Assembly: GCA_910586665.1 (NCBI GenBank)
Contig: CAJUIX010000013.1
Span: 25,035 to 89,034 of the forward strand
Direction: 5' to 3'
From: an uncultured Duncaniella sp.
GTDB lineage: Bacteria > Bacteroidota > Bacteroidia > Bacteroidales > Muribaculaceae
Length of the DNA stretch: 64,000 nucleotides
Shown here: in pieces, positions 32,047 to 39,930 of the stretch
How the letters are laid out: the number at the start of each line of letters is the position of its first letter
Position numbering within the stretch: position 1 is the stretch's first letter
Translations under genes and position numbers: made by a program
The notes under the pieces: generated by a model
Told to the model about the DNA's origin: nothing
The model's input: only the letters and a program-made list of their open reading frames with translations
Databases searched by the model: none

Positions 32047-33789
32047 ATGAAACAACTCCCGATACTGATTTTTGCGATTCTCGCCCTGGGGACGCTCTCG
32101 CTGCTGGCCCGCAACCAGCGCGGACAGACCGACGGCGCGGACGTAAGGAAAGCCGACTATATCTACCTCGAAGCCCTGCGTGCCAAGGCCCAGGGTCATC
32201 CCGATGCCGCCTTCTCGCTGCTCAGCAGGGCGCATGAGCTTAATAAGGCTGACAAGGAGGTGGGCGCCGAGCTGTCGGTCTACCTGCTCGGTCTCTCGCA
32301 GAACGACTCGACACTCCTCGACGAGTCGCTGTCGCTGCTCCGCGACTATAACGATGCCAACCCCTCGGACCTTTACACCGGCTTGCGCTACGCTGTCCTC
32401 AACGAGCAGCTGCTCAACCGCGACGAGGCCGTGAAGACCTGGGCGAGGCTCCATACTTACTATCCCGAGCATCTCGAGGTCACCTACCGCTATGCCGCCG
32501 CGCTCGGCCAGGGGGGCACTGATGCTGACCGTGACAAGGCTATCGCCGTCTACGACTCTGTTGAAATGGCCGAAGGTATGAGCATACCGTTGTCGACCAA
32601 GAAGATACAGCTCTATTTCACGCTCCAGGACACAGCCTCGATTCTCGCCGAGGTGGAGCGCCTGCGCGCTTCGTCGCCCAAGAATGTCGACTATCAGATT
32701 TTCTCAGGCGACATCTACTCGACCTTCGGGCTTAACGACCAGGCAAAGGCTTTCTACGACAGCGCCTGCGTGACTGACCCCTCCTACGGACTTGCCTACT
32801 ACTCTCGCGCGCAGTTCTACAAGTCGCTCGGCGACAGCGCCGCCTTCAACCGCGAGGTCTTCCAGGCCCTTCAGCAGAAGGACCTCGACGTGTCGACCAA
32901 GCTCGTGATTCTCCGAAGCTATATCCAGGAGATGTACAATGACTCCACACAGCTCCCGCGCGTGGGGCATCTATTCGACGTGCTCATCGACCAGCACCCC
33001 CATGAGCATGACATCCACTCGCTCTATTCCCGCTACCTGATAGTCACCAAGGACTATATCAAGGCCGCCGAGCAGACCGAGCGCGCCCTCGACCTCAACC
33101 CTGCCGACGAGGAGGGCTGGGATATGCTGACCTCGCTCTATCTCCAGGAAAACGAGCTCGAAAAGGCCAAGGCTGCCATAAAGCGCTCCTTCCGCTATTA
33201 TCCCGAGAACGCACGGCAGTATCTCGTGCTCGGTTCAATCTACGACCAGCAGAATGAGCGTGAGAAGGCCCCGGCGGAGTATCGGCGCGCTCTCGAACTG
33301 GTCGACTCGGCCGACGTCGCCACAATCTCCCGCATCTACGGGGCTATGGGCGACAATCTCTATGCCCGACAGCTGGCCGACAGTGCCTTCACCCTCTATC
33401 AGAAGGCAATCCTCTATGACCCTGAAAACTATATGGCGCTCAACAACTGCGCCTACTACCTCGCCTGCGAGGGTAAGGACCTCGACAAGGCCCTCTCCAT
33501 GATTGAGACCGCCACAGCCGCCGAGCCTGACAACGCCACCTCGCTCGACACATACGCCTGGGTGCTCTTCAAGCGCAAGGACTATGCCAAGGCGCGTGAG
33601 ATTATAGACAAGACTCTCGCTCTGACCGACGAGCGCTCGGAGGAGATACTCGAGCACGCCGGCGACATATACTTTATGGACGGTGACCCTGACGGTGCCC
33701 TCGAATTTTGGAAAGAGGCGCTCAAGCTGGCTCCCGGCAACGAACTTCTTCAAAAGAAAGTGAAACATAAGACCTACTTCTTCAAATGA
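32047..33789 (+). CDS. Exported tetratricopeptide-repeat protein
   Basis: A 580-residue protein with an N-terminal signal/anchor (LPILIFAILALGTLSLLA) and about twelve TPR units. Clear examples are DYIYLEALRAKAQGHPDAAF, GLAYYSRAQFYKSLGDSAAF and YMALNNCAYYLACEGKDLDKA. TPR arrays serve as protein-binding scaffolds. In this position, after dut and before DUF4292 and an EnvC-like gene, it is a conserved Bacteroidales neighbour and probably acts in the periplasm. Its stop codon overlaps the next start (ATGA), so translation is coupled. The start at 32047 is set by the signal sequence. Partners unknown. Confidence 0.85.
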   Translation: MKQLPILIFAILALGTLSLLARNQRGQTDGADVRKADYIYLEALRAKAQGHPDAAFSLLSRAHELNKADKEVGAELSVYLLGLSQNDSTLLDESLSLLRDYNDANPSDLYTGLRYAVLNEQLLNRDEAVKTWARLHTYYPEHLEVTYRYAAALGQGGTDADRDKAIAVYDSVEMAEGMSIPLSTKKIQLYFTLQDTASILAEVERLRASSPKNVDYQIFSGDIYSTFGLNDQAKAFYDSACVTDPSYGLAYYSRAQFYKSLGDSAAFNREVFQALQQKDLDVSTKLVILRSYIQEMYNDSTQLPRVGHLFDVLIDQHPHEHDIHSLYSRYLIVTKDYIKAAEQTERALDLNPADEEGWDMLTSLYLQENELEKAKAAIKRSFRYYPENARQYLVLGSIYDQQNEREKAPAEYRRALELVDSADVATISRIYGAMGDNLYARQLADSAFTLYQKAILYDPENYMALNNCAYYLACEGKDLDKALSMIETATAAEPDNATSLDTYAWVLFKRKDYAKAREIIDKTLALTDERSEEILEHAGDIYFMDGDPDGALEFWKEALKLAPGNELLQKKVKHKTYFFK

Positions 33790-34643
33790 GACCGTATATC
33801 ATGCGCAATGCCGCCGGCAGCGCTATAGTCATACTTTTGGTAACATTCATGGCTGCGTCCTGTCGCTCGGGGCGCGATGTCAGCGTGCAGCCCGGCTACG
33901 AATCGACCGGCGAGGCGCTTGGCAAGGACCGTCTGAAAGAACTTTTCGGAACCCTCGAGGCTTCCTATACTCCCTGGGAGGAGGTGAAGATTCCCGTGAC
34001 GCTCAATCTCCAAAGCCCGAAGCGATTCAGCGTCGGGGGAACCATGACGATGGTGCGCGACAAATCAATCAATATCTCTCTGCGCTTCTTCGGCATGGAG
34101 GTGGCTTCGGTCATGGTGACCGAGGACAGTATCTTCGCCGCCTACAAGCTTGAGAAGATATATTTTGCCGAGAGCATCCGCGACCTCCTCGGAGGATTTC
34201 CCGCCACGGTGGGCAATGTTCAGGACCTCCTGCTCGGTCGCCCCTTCGTGCTCGGCGAGCGGGGTGTCTCGCTCTCCCGATGCGAGCTTGGGGGCAATGC
34301 CTCCACATGGACCATTGCGCCGCGGCAGAGTCCCTTCGGGATGAGCTATGACTTCACCGTCGACACCCCGACAGGCAATGTCGAGCTGCTGACGGTCAAT
34401 CTCCCCTCGCGGGTGCCCATCATCGCCGACTATTCCGACTTTGCCGAGTCAGCCACAGGCCCTATGGCCGGCAACACCCATGTCAGCACCACTGTCGGAA
34501 ACAGAAGATTTAGTGGTGAGCTTGACCTCAATCCTCGCAAGGCAGAGTGGGGCAGGGGATATGCGAAGGGTTGGTCGGTGCCCCGCGGCTATAAGCGCGT
34601 CCATGCCGCCGACATCATCAAGAAGATAAAGGAGAAATCCTGA
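33786..34643 (+). CDS. DUF4292 lipoprotein (LolA-like fold)
   Basis: A 285-residue lipoprotein with lipobox MAASC (Cys about residue 26). The mature chain is predicted beta-rich, with the DUF4292 pattern LNLQSPKRFSVGGTMTMVRDKSINISLRFFGMEVASV (start and end quoted only in part here), ITEDS-like VTEDSIFAAYKLEKIY, and the central FPATVGNVQDLLLGR. DUF4292 resembles LolA/LppX lipid-binding half-barrels, so carrying a lipid or lipoprotein is a reasonable guess. The ATG at 33786 overlaps the stop codon of the TPR gene; another in-frame ATG lies at 33801. Confidence 0.8.
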   Translation: MRPYIMRNAAGSAIVILLVTFMAASCRSGRDVSVQPGYESTGEALGKDRLKELFGTLEASYTPWEEVKIPVTLNLQSPKRFSVGGTMTMVRDKSINISLRFFGMEVASVMVTEDSIFAAYKLEKIYFAESIRDLLGGFPATVGNVQDLLLGRPFVLGERGVSLSRCELGGNASTWTIAPRQSPFGMSYDFTVDTPTGNVELLTVNLPSRVPIIADYSDFAESATGPMAGNTHVSTTVGNRRFSGELDLNPRKAEWGRGYAKGWSVPRGYKRVHAADIIKKIKEKS

Positions 34644-34707
34644 TTTTCAGGACTCTCCTCCTCTTCGAATCAGTATAAACCCAAAGTAACCCGCCATTCA
34701 TACATCT

Positions 34708-36084
34708 ATGCCACAGTGTCCGAAATCATTAACGAGACTCGTCGTCATCCTGGCGACGGCCCTGCTGCTCGTCAATCTCTCAGCCGACGCACAGAACCGC
34801 CGGAAGAGGGCGCGCACGCCGCAACGGACTGTGGAATCAGTGAAGAAGGACAAGAGCAACACCGAGCGGCGTATCTCCGAGACAGCCACCCGTCTGCAAA
34901 CCAATGCCAAGGAGCTCAACAGCCAGATCAACAGGCTCAACTCGCTCAATGCCGACATCGAGGCCAACCGCTCGAAGGTGGCTGGTCTGCGCAGCCACAT
35001 AGACTCGCTCGGTTCGGCTATCAATGTGACTGCCGACTCGATTCGGACGCTGGAAGGAGACCTCGAATCCATGCGCATGTCCTATGTCAAGGCCCTTAGG
35101 GGGCTCCAGCCTCATGCGGGAATGGCGGGCGACCTCTCGTTTATCTTCTCAGCCGAGAGTTTTTCGGAGGCCTACAGCCGCATCCGCTACCTGCGCCGCT
35201 TCAGCGAGTGGCGCGAGCGCAAGGCCGAGCGCATCCGCGAGGGCATAGAGCAGATAGCCGAGCGTCGCGCCCACCTGACCTCGCTGCGCCACCGCCAGGA
35301 CCAGGCTTTCCGTAAGGCGGAGGAGGTGCAGCAGACCCTCTCGAAGCAGCAGGTGCAGTCCGCAGAGATGGTCACCAAACTCCGCAAGGAGGACTCTGCG
35401 CTCAAACGCTCGCTCAATGAGCAGAAGAAGAAGGCCGCGGCTCTCGACCGCGAGCTTGACCGCCTCATAGCTGCCGAACAGGCGCGACTGGCCCGCGAGG
35501 AGGAAGCCCGCCGCAAGGCTGCCGAGGCTAAGGCCAAGGCCGCGAAGTCGAAGGGCGCCCCCACAGCCTCCGGCTCGACCAAGGATGCCGGAGAGCGCTC
35601 GGCAAAGGATGTGGCCTCCGCCGGGGCGCGGACCCAGACGGCGGCAGCAACAGCCGCGTCGGCTCTCAGCGGTTCATTCGAGGCCAACAAGGGGCGTCTG
35701 CTCTTCCCGGTGGCAGGTAAATACAAAATTGTGCGCCGTTTCGGACGTCAGCCCCACCCGACTCTCCCTCATGTAGAGACCGACAACTCCGGCATCGACA
35801 TAGAGGTAGGCGCCGGTTCCTCGGCAAGGGCTATCTTTGCCGGAAAAGTGTCGGCCATCTTCAAGCAGGACGGTTTCAACTCTATCGTGATGATCCGCCA
35901 CGGCCGCTACATATCCATCTATGCCGGACTGGCCTCCGTCGGTGTCAAGCAGGGCGACAGCGTCAAGGCCGGACAGGCACTCGGACGGATATTCTCCGAC
36001 CCTGACGACGGCAACCGCACGATACTACATTTTGAGATACGCAACGAGCGCCAGAAGCTCAATCCCGTTTCGTGGGTGAAGTGA
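34708..36084 (+). CDS. EnvC-like murein hydrolase activator with degenerate LytM domain
   Basis: A 458-residue exported protein: a signal peptide (VVILATALLLVNLSADA), a long coiled coil (about residues 45-275, rich in Glu/Arg/Lys/Gln), an Ala/Ser/Thr linker, and a C-terminal LytM/M23 domain (about 330-458). The metal ligands are incomplete: the canonical HxGxD reads NSGID and the canonical YAHL reads YAGL, while IRHGRY keeps one His. That pattern matches EnvC/NlpD-type activators, which stimulate amidases rather than cut murein. It lies in the plus-strand run after DUF4292. A role in cell separation is inferred. Confidence 0.87.
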   Translation: MPQCPKSLTRLVVILATALLLVNLSADAQNRRKRARTPQRTVESVKKDKSNTERRISETATRLQTNAKELNSQINRLNSLNADIEANRSKVAGLRSHIDSLGSAINVTADSIRTLEGDLESMRMSYVKALRGLQPHAGMAGDLSFIFSAESFSEAYSRIRYLRRFSEWRERKAERIREGIEQIAERRAHLTSLRHRQDQAFRKAEEVQQTLSKQQVQSAEMVTKLRKEDSALKRSLNEQKKKAAALDRELDRLIAAEQARLAREEEARRKAAEAKAKAAKSKGAPTASGSTKDAGERSAKDVASAGARTQTAAATAASALSGSFEANKGRLLFPVAGKYKIVRRFGRQPHPTLPHVETDNSGIDIEVGAGSSARAIFAGKVSAIFKQDGFNSIVMIRHGRYISIYAGLASVGVKQGDSVKAGQALGRIFSDPDDGNRTILHFEIRNERQKLNPVSWVK

Positions 36085-36133
36085 GAAACTTTAGCTACCG
36101 CAAGCGGGTTATAACTAAATAAACATTATAAAG

Positions 36134-37864
36134 ATGAAAACATTTGAAGAACTCGGTGTCAGCGAGCCGCTCCGCAAGGCTGTGGAGGAACTCGGCTTTG
36201 AATCCCCGATGCCCGTCCAGGAAAGGGTGATACCACGTCTGCTCGGTGACGCCAACGACATAATAGCCCTTGCCCAGACCGGCACGGGCAAGACTGCGGC
36301 CTTTGGTCTGCCGGTGCTCCAGCGTATCGACTCGAAAATCCATCGCCCGCAGGCGCTCATACTCTCCCCGACGCGCGAACTCTGCTTGCAGATAGGCAGT
36401 GACCTCGCCGACTTCTCGCGCTACATACCCGACGTAAAAGTGCTCCCCGTCTACGGCGGCTCGAGCATCGAGAGCCAGATCAGGATGCTGAAGAAGGGTG
36501 TGCAGATCATAGTCGCTACTCCCGGCCGCCTCATCGACCTGATAAAGCGCGGTGTGGTGAAGCTCGACGACGTCCATACCGTCGTGCTCGACGAGGCCGA
36601 CGAGATGCTCAACATGGGCTTCCTCGAATCGCTCGAGGAGATACTTTCCTACGTCCCCCAGGAGCGCAAGATGCTCCTCTTCTCGGCCACCATGCCTGCC
36701 GACATCCTGAAAATAGCCAAGCGCTACATGAAGGACTATGAGGAAATTGTCGTGGGTTCCCGCAACGAGGGTGCCGAGAACGTGCGCCACATATATTATA
36801 TGGTAAACGCCCGCGACAAGTATCTCGCCCTCAAACGTGTGGTGGACAACTCCCCCGGCATCTATGCAATCATCTTCTGCCGCACGCGCCGCGACACCCA
36901 GGAGATTGCCGACAACCTTATCCGCGACGGTTACAATGCCGAGGCGCTCCACGGAGACCTCTCGCAGCAGCAGCGCGACATTGTGATGAAGAAGTTTCGC
37001 GACAAGGTGGTGTCGATGCTCGTCGCTACCGATGTTGCCGCCCGCGGACTCGATGTCGACAATCTGACACACGTCATAAACTACGGTCTCCCCGACGACA
37101 CAGCCGTCTACACCCACCGCTCGGGCCGTACAGGCCGCGCCGGCAAGTCGGGAGTGTCAATTGCTATCATCCATTCTCGCGAGAAAGGACGCCTGCGCGA
37201 AATCGAGCGTATCATAGGCAAGAAATTCGAGCATAAGGAGGTCCCGACGCCCGAACATATAATCGAGAAGCAGCTCTACAACCTCGCCGACCGCATCGAG
37301 CGCGTGAAGGTGAGCGAGGAGGAGATAGCCCGCTACCTTCCGGGCATCTCCCGCAAGCTCGAATGGCTCTCGGAGGAGGATCTGCTCAAGAGGGTGATTT
37401 CACTGGAGTTCAACCGCCTGCTCGATTACTACAAAGATGCCCCCAAGATTGACTTCATCGACGCCAAGCCTGAGAAGGAGGATAGGAGGGGGCGCAAGGG
37501 TGAACGCAAAAGCGAGCACGAGCGCCCGCGCAACGACAAGGAGAAGGACCGCCGCACGGCGGAGCGCGGTTTCGAGCGCGTATACATCAATGTCGGAAAG
37601 CGCGACGGCTTCTTTGCCGGCAACCTCATCGAAATGCTCAACAAACTCATCACCGGCAAGCGTGTCGACGTCGGCCGCATAGACCTCCTCCCCGGCTACT
37701 CGCTCTTTGACGTGAAGAAGAGCGACGCCCGCAAGGTGGTGGGAGCCCTGACAGGGGCCGACTTCTACGGTAAGCGCATCCACAGCGAGATTGCCGACGC
37801 TGACCGCGACTATTCGAAGATTTCCGACAAGCGCAAGGGTGGCAAGGCCAAAAAGCAGTCCTGA
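36134..37864 (+). CDS. DEAD-box RNA helicase with DbpA-type RNA-binding domain
   Basis: A 576-residue helicase. Motifs in order: the Q motif FESPMPVQERVIP, Walker A AQTGTGKT, PTRELCLQ, TPGR, DEAD, SAT, IFCRTRRDTQ, ATDVAARGLDV and HRSGRTGRAG. After a charged linker (RKGERKSEHERPRNDKEKDR) the C-terminal 75 residues form a DbpA-like RNA-recognition domain (VYINVGKRDGFFAGNL, GRIDLLPGYSLFDV). In E. coli DbpA this domain targets 23S rRNA hairpin 92 during 50S assembly; the present protein is closer to CsdA/DeaD-type in length. A general role in RNA remodelling or ribosome assembly is safe. Confidence 0.93.
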   Translation: MKTFEELGVSEPLRKAVEELGFESPMPVQERVIPRLLGDANDIIALAQTGTGKTAAFGLPVLQRIDSKIHRPQALILSPTRELCLQIGSDLADFSRYIPDVKVLPVYGGSSIESQIRMLKKGVQIIVATPGRLIDLIKRGVVKLDDVHTVVLDEADEMLNMGFLESLEEILSYVPQERKMLLFSATMPADILKIAKRYMKDYEEIVVGSRNEGAENVRHIYYMVNARDKYLALKRVVDNSPGIYAIIFCRTRRDTQEIADNLIRDGYNAEALHGDLSQQQRDIVMKKFRDKVVSMLVATDVAARGLDVDNLTHVINYGLPDDTAVYTHRSGRTGRAGKSGVSIAIIHSREKGRLREIERIIGKKFEHKEVPTPEHIIEKQLYNLADRIERVKVSEEEIARYLPGISRKLEWLSEEDLLKRVISLEFNRLLDYYKDAPKIDFIDAKPEKEDRRGRKGERKSEHERPRNDKEKDRRTAERGFERVYINVGKRDGFFAGNLIEMLNKLITGKRVDVGRIDLLPGYSLFDVKKSDARKVVGALTGADFYGKRIHSEIADADRDYSKISDKRKGGKAKKQS

Positions 37865-37922
37865 TTAAACTTGTGCTTTGGGCAGGAGTCTAATATTTTA
37901 TACACCCAAAAGACTTACAGGT

Positions 37923-38552
37923 ATGAAGAAGTACATATTAAGCATAGCCGTATTGCTCGGGTCGCTGACCGGCATGGCACAGACAGAGGCTGCCGACCTC
38001 TTCACCTCGGCACCCCAGGGCATATTCCCCCTCCTGGACCAGAATACCCGCCTCGACATGGTTGACTACTTCAAAAACAACATGAGCAAGGCATCGCAGA
38101 ACGCCCTCGGCGGCCGCTCGATGATCACAGAGCTGACTCCCGAGTCCGTCACCGTCAAGATGACTGACTCCTCGGCCATACAGCTTGTGAGTCTCAAAGG
38201 CTCGAAGGGGAACATCATAGCTGTGATAAGCACCGTGGCCACTCCGGGGCTCGACTCGTCGATAAAGTTCTACGATGCCGACTGGGCGCCGCTCCCCGCC
38301 GAGAAGATATTCACCAAGCCCGGCTGGAAGGAGTGGCTCACGGACAGCGGTCGTGCCAACGAGGATGAAGTCACCATGCAGGTGCCCTTCATGCTTGCCT
38401 CTTACCGCCTCGACCCCTCCACATCCAGGCTCACCCTGACCAACAACCTCTCCAAGTTTCTCGACAAGGAGATATATGACGATATATCCTCCTACCTCCG
38501 CCCGGAACTGACCTACGTCTGGACCGGCAAGAACTTCAACTTGCAGAAGTAG
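37923..38552 (+). CDS. DUF3256 family exported protein
   Basis: A 209-residue protein with a signal peptide (MKKYILSIAVLLGSLTGMAQ). The mature chain matches the DUF3256 pattern of Bacteroidales: DLFTSAPQGIFPLLDQNTRL, DMVDYFKN, a segment of alternating strands (SVTVKMTDSSAIQL) and the C-terminal YLRPELTYVWTGKNF. No catalytic motif is known. The start at 37923 begins the signal peptide; the in-frame ATG at 37878 adds unrelated residues overlapping the intergenic leader. It is last in the dut operon and convergent with gldN. Function unknown. Confidence 0.78.
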   Translation: MKKYILSIAVLLGSLTGMAQTEAADLFTSAPQGIFPLLDQNTRLDMVDYFKNNMSKASQNALGGRSMITELTPESVTVKMTDSSAIQLVSLKGSKGNIIAVISTVATPGLDSSIKFYDADWAPLPAEKIFTKPGWKEWLTDSGRANEDEVTMQVPFMLASYRLDPSTSRLTLTNNLSKFLDKEIYDDISSYLRPELTYVWTGKNFNLQK

Positions 38553-38560
38553 ATAAAAAT

Positions 38561-38656
38561 CTCTCCCGCTCCGAGTGGCGTTGTGCTCCGACCTTTAAAT
38601 TGGCAAGCTGCGAGAAAGGTCTTTGTTAGTGGAGATTGACGCCCGGAGCGGGAGAG
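38561..38656 (+). terminator. Long nested hairpin between convergent genes
   Basis: A perfect 13-bp outer stem, CTCTCCCGCTCCG (38561-38573) against CGGAGCGGGAGAG (38644-38656), encloses 70 nt that hold a second perfect 7-bp stem GACCTTT (38590-38596) / AAAGGTC (38615-38621). It starts 9 nt after the DUF3256 stop. The nested form is more elaborate than a simple terminator. Confidence 0.55.
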
Positions 38657-38660
38657 TGAA

Positions 38661-38757
38661 GAAGTATCGTTTGTAGAGTTTAAATTCTTTGCTCTATACT
38701 TAAATTCTTTATACTTCGAATCCTCTATACTCTATACTTTAAACTCTATACTTAAAG
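38661..38757. repeat. AT-rich degenerate repeat with 9-mer CTCTATACT
   Basis: The 9-mer CTCTATACT occurs four times (38692, 38723, 38730, 38744), mixed with TTAAATTCTTT words. TAGAGTTTAAA (38674-38684) is inverted as TTTAAACTCTA (38738-38748), and GAAGTAT (38661) as ATACTTC (38711). It sits between convergent DUF3256 and gldN. It resembles the nonamer arrays near the four-helix-bundle genes in style but has a different unit, irregular spacing, and no such gene next to it. Confidence 0.65.
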
Positions 38758-38763
38758 AAAAAA

Positions 38764-39897
38764 CTACCGCTTGCGGTTGCGCACGGAGCGGACCGCGCTT
38801 GAGGAGCTTGAGGCTTTCGGAGCCTTGGGCTTCTTGACTTTTGCGGGTTTGGCTTTGCGGGCGCTCGAATTGCCGCGCTTGGAGCGGCTGCTGCGGCTCA
38901 CGGTCTGCTTGATGTCGGCTGCGGCCTCGTCAAGCTCTGTGCCCTCGGCTGCTGCGGCAGCTGCGAGTTCGGCCTTCTCGGCTGCCTCTCGGCGCTCGGC
39001 GAGTTCCTCGAGCGAGGGTACCCACAGTTTGCCTTCATAGCCTTCGAGGCGCTTCTGTATGCTGTCCTGCGCGTGGGCGAGTTCCTCCGGGTCGGGGTGG
39101 AGCTGCATGAGCGACTTGTTTTTCAGATTGCGTGTCTTATAGATCTCGCCGTTGTAGAGGCCGAGCTGGAAATAGTCGTCGTAGGTGCAGGTGGCGAGGT
39201 TGTTGTCATCGTTGGTGAAGATGTTCTGAGTCGAGAGATAGGGGCGCAGCTCGTCATATTTTACCCAGAACATGGGATATTTCACAGCCTCGCCTCCGAA
39301 GTCGCCCGCACGATGGAGCACCGGGCAGACGGCCTCGATGCGGGTGCGCATGCGATTGGAGCGCTTGTCAAACTCCCAGCGCTCGATGATGTAGTATGAG
39401 AGGACCTCCGAGGCGGGGACGTCGGCCTCCTCGATGACGAAGCGGGGATTTTTCTCCGTAGAGCCCTTGGCGTCGGTGTAGAGGATGTGAAAGCGGTCGA
39501 GGACGTCGCGCATCTTCACCTTGTAGTTATCTGAGAAGACCTCGCGCCCGTCGAGATACTCGTAGGCCGAGAGACGGTTGTCGGACATCTGACGGAGTAT
39601 AATGCGGAACAGGTTCTCCTGGCCGTCGATAGGCTCGTCGGGATAGTAGAGCGCGGCATTCTGGTCCTTGGTCAGGTCGAGCTGGCGGTAGATTACGCGC
39701 ATCCACTGCAATTCGGAGTCGCTCATGGGGCTGTCCTCATAGTGGGACTGCATACGCTGGGTGACACCGGCAGCGTTTTTGGTGGCATTGCGGTCGTCGG
39801 CGCCGCGCCTGCGTACGACGCTGCTCGAACTCGACTCCTGCGCGAAGGCGGCGACGGAGAGGAGGGTTGCTATGGCGGTTAGAAGAAGTTTCTTCAT
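38764..39897 (-). CDS. gldN: Type IX secretion system protein GldN/PorN
   Basis: A 377-residue exported protein (signal LLLTAIATLLSVAAFA). The conserved GldN body (about residues 55-290) includes SDSELQWMRVIYRQLDLTKDQNAALYYPDEPID, quoted in part, and LNLFRIILRQM-like LFRIILRQMSDN. In P. gingivalis PorN pairs with PorK to form a ring beneath the outer membrane. The last 90 residues are an extra Ala-rich helix and a very basic Ser/Lys/Arg tail (KAKPAKVKKPKAPKASSSSS) not needed for the core fold. It is last in the porT-porP-gldK-L-M-N series, 33 nt after gldM. Confidence 0.9.
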   Translation of the reverse strand: MKKLLLTAIATLLSVAAFAQESSSSSVVRRRGADDRNATKNAAGVTQRMQSHYEDSPMSDSELQWMRVIYRQLDLTKDQNAALYYPDEPIDGQENLFRIILRQMSDNRLSAYEYLDGREVFSDNYKVKMRDVLDRFHILYTDAKGSTEKNPRFVIEEADVPASEVLSYYIIERWEFDKRSNRMRTRIEAVCPVLHRAGDFGGEAVKYPMFWVKYDELRPYLSTQNIFTNDDNNLATCTYDDYFQLGLYNGEIYKTRNLKNKSLMQLHPDPEELAHAQDSIQKRLEGYEGKLWVPSLEELAERREAAEKAELAAAAAAEGTELDEAAADIKQTVSRSSRSKRGNSSARKAKPAKVKKPKAPKASSSSSAVRSVRNRKR

Positions 39898-39930
39898 GTT
39901 CTTTGTGGATATATCGGAGGTGTTGTTGGC

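Noticed and set aside
34708..36084. Calling the M23 protein an active endopeptidase
   Set aside because: Two of the normal zinc-ligand positions are replaced (NSGID, YAGL), so activity should not be assumed.
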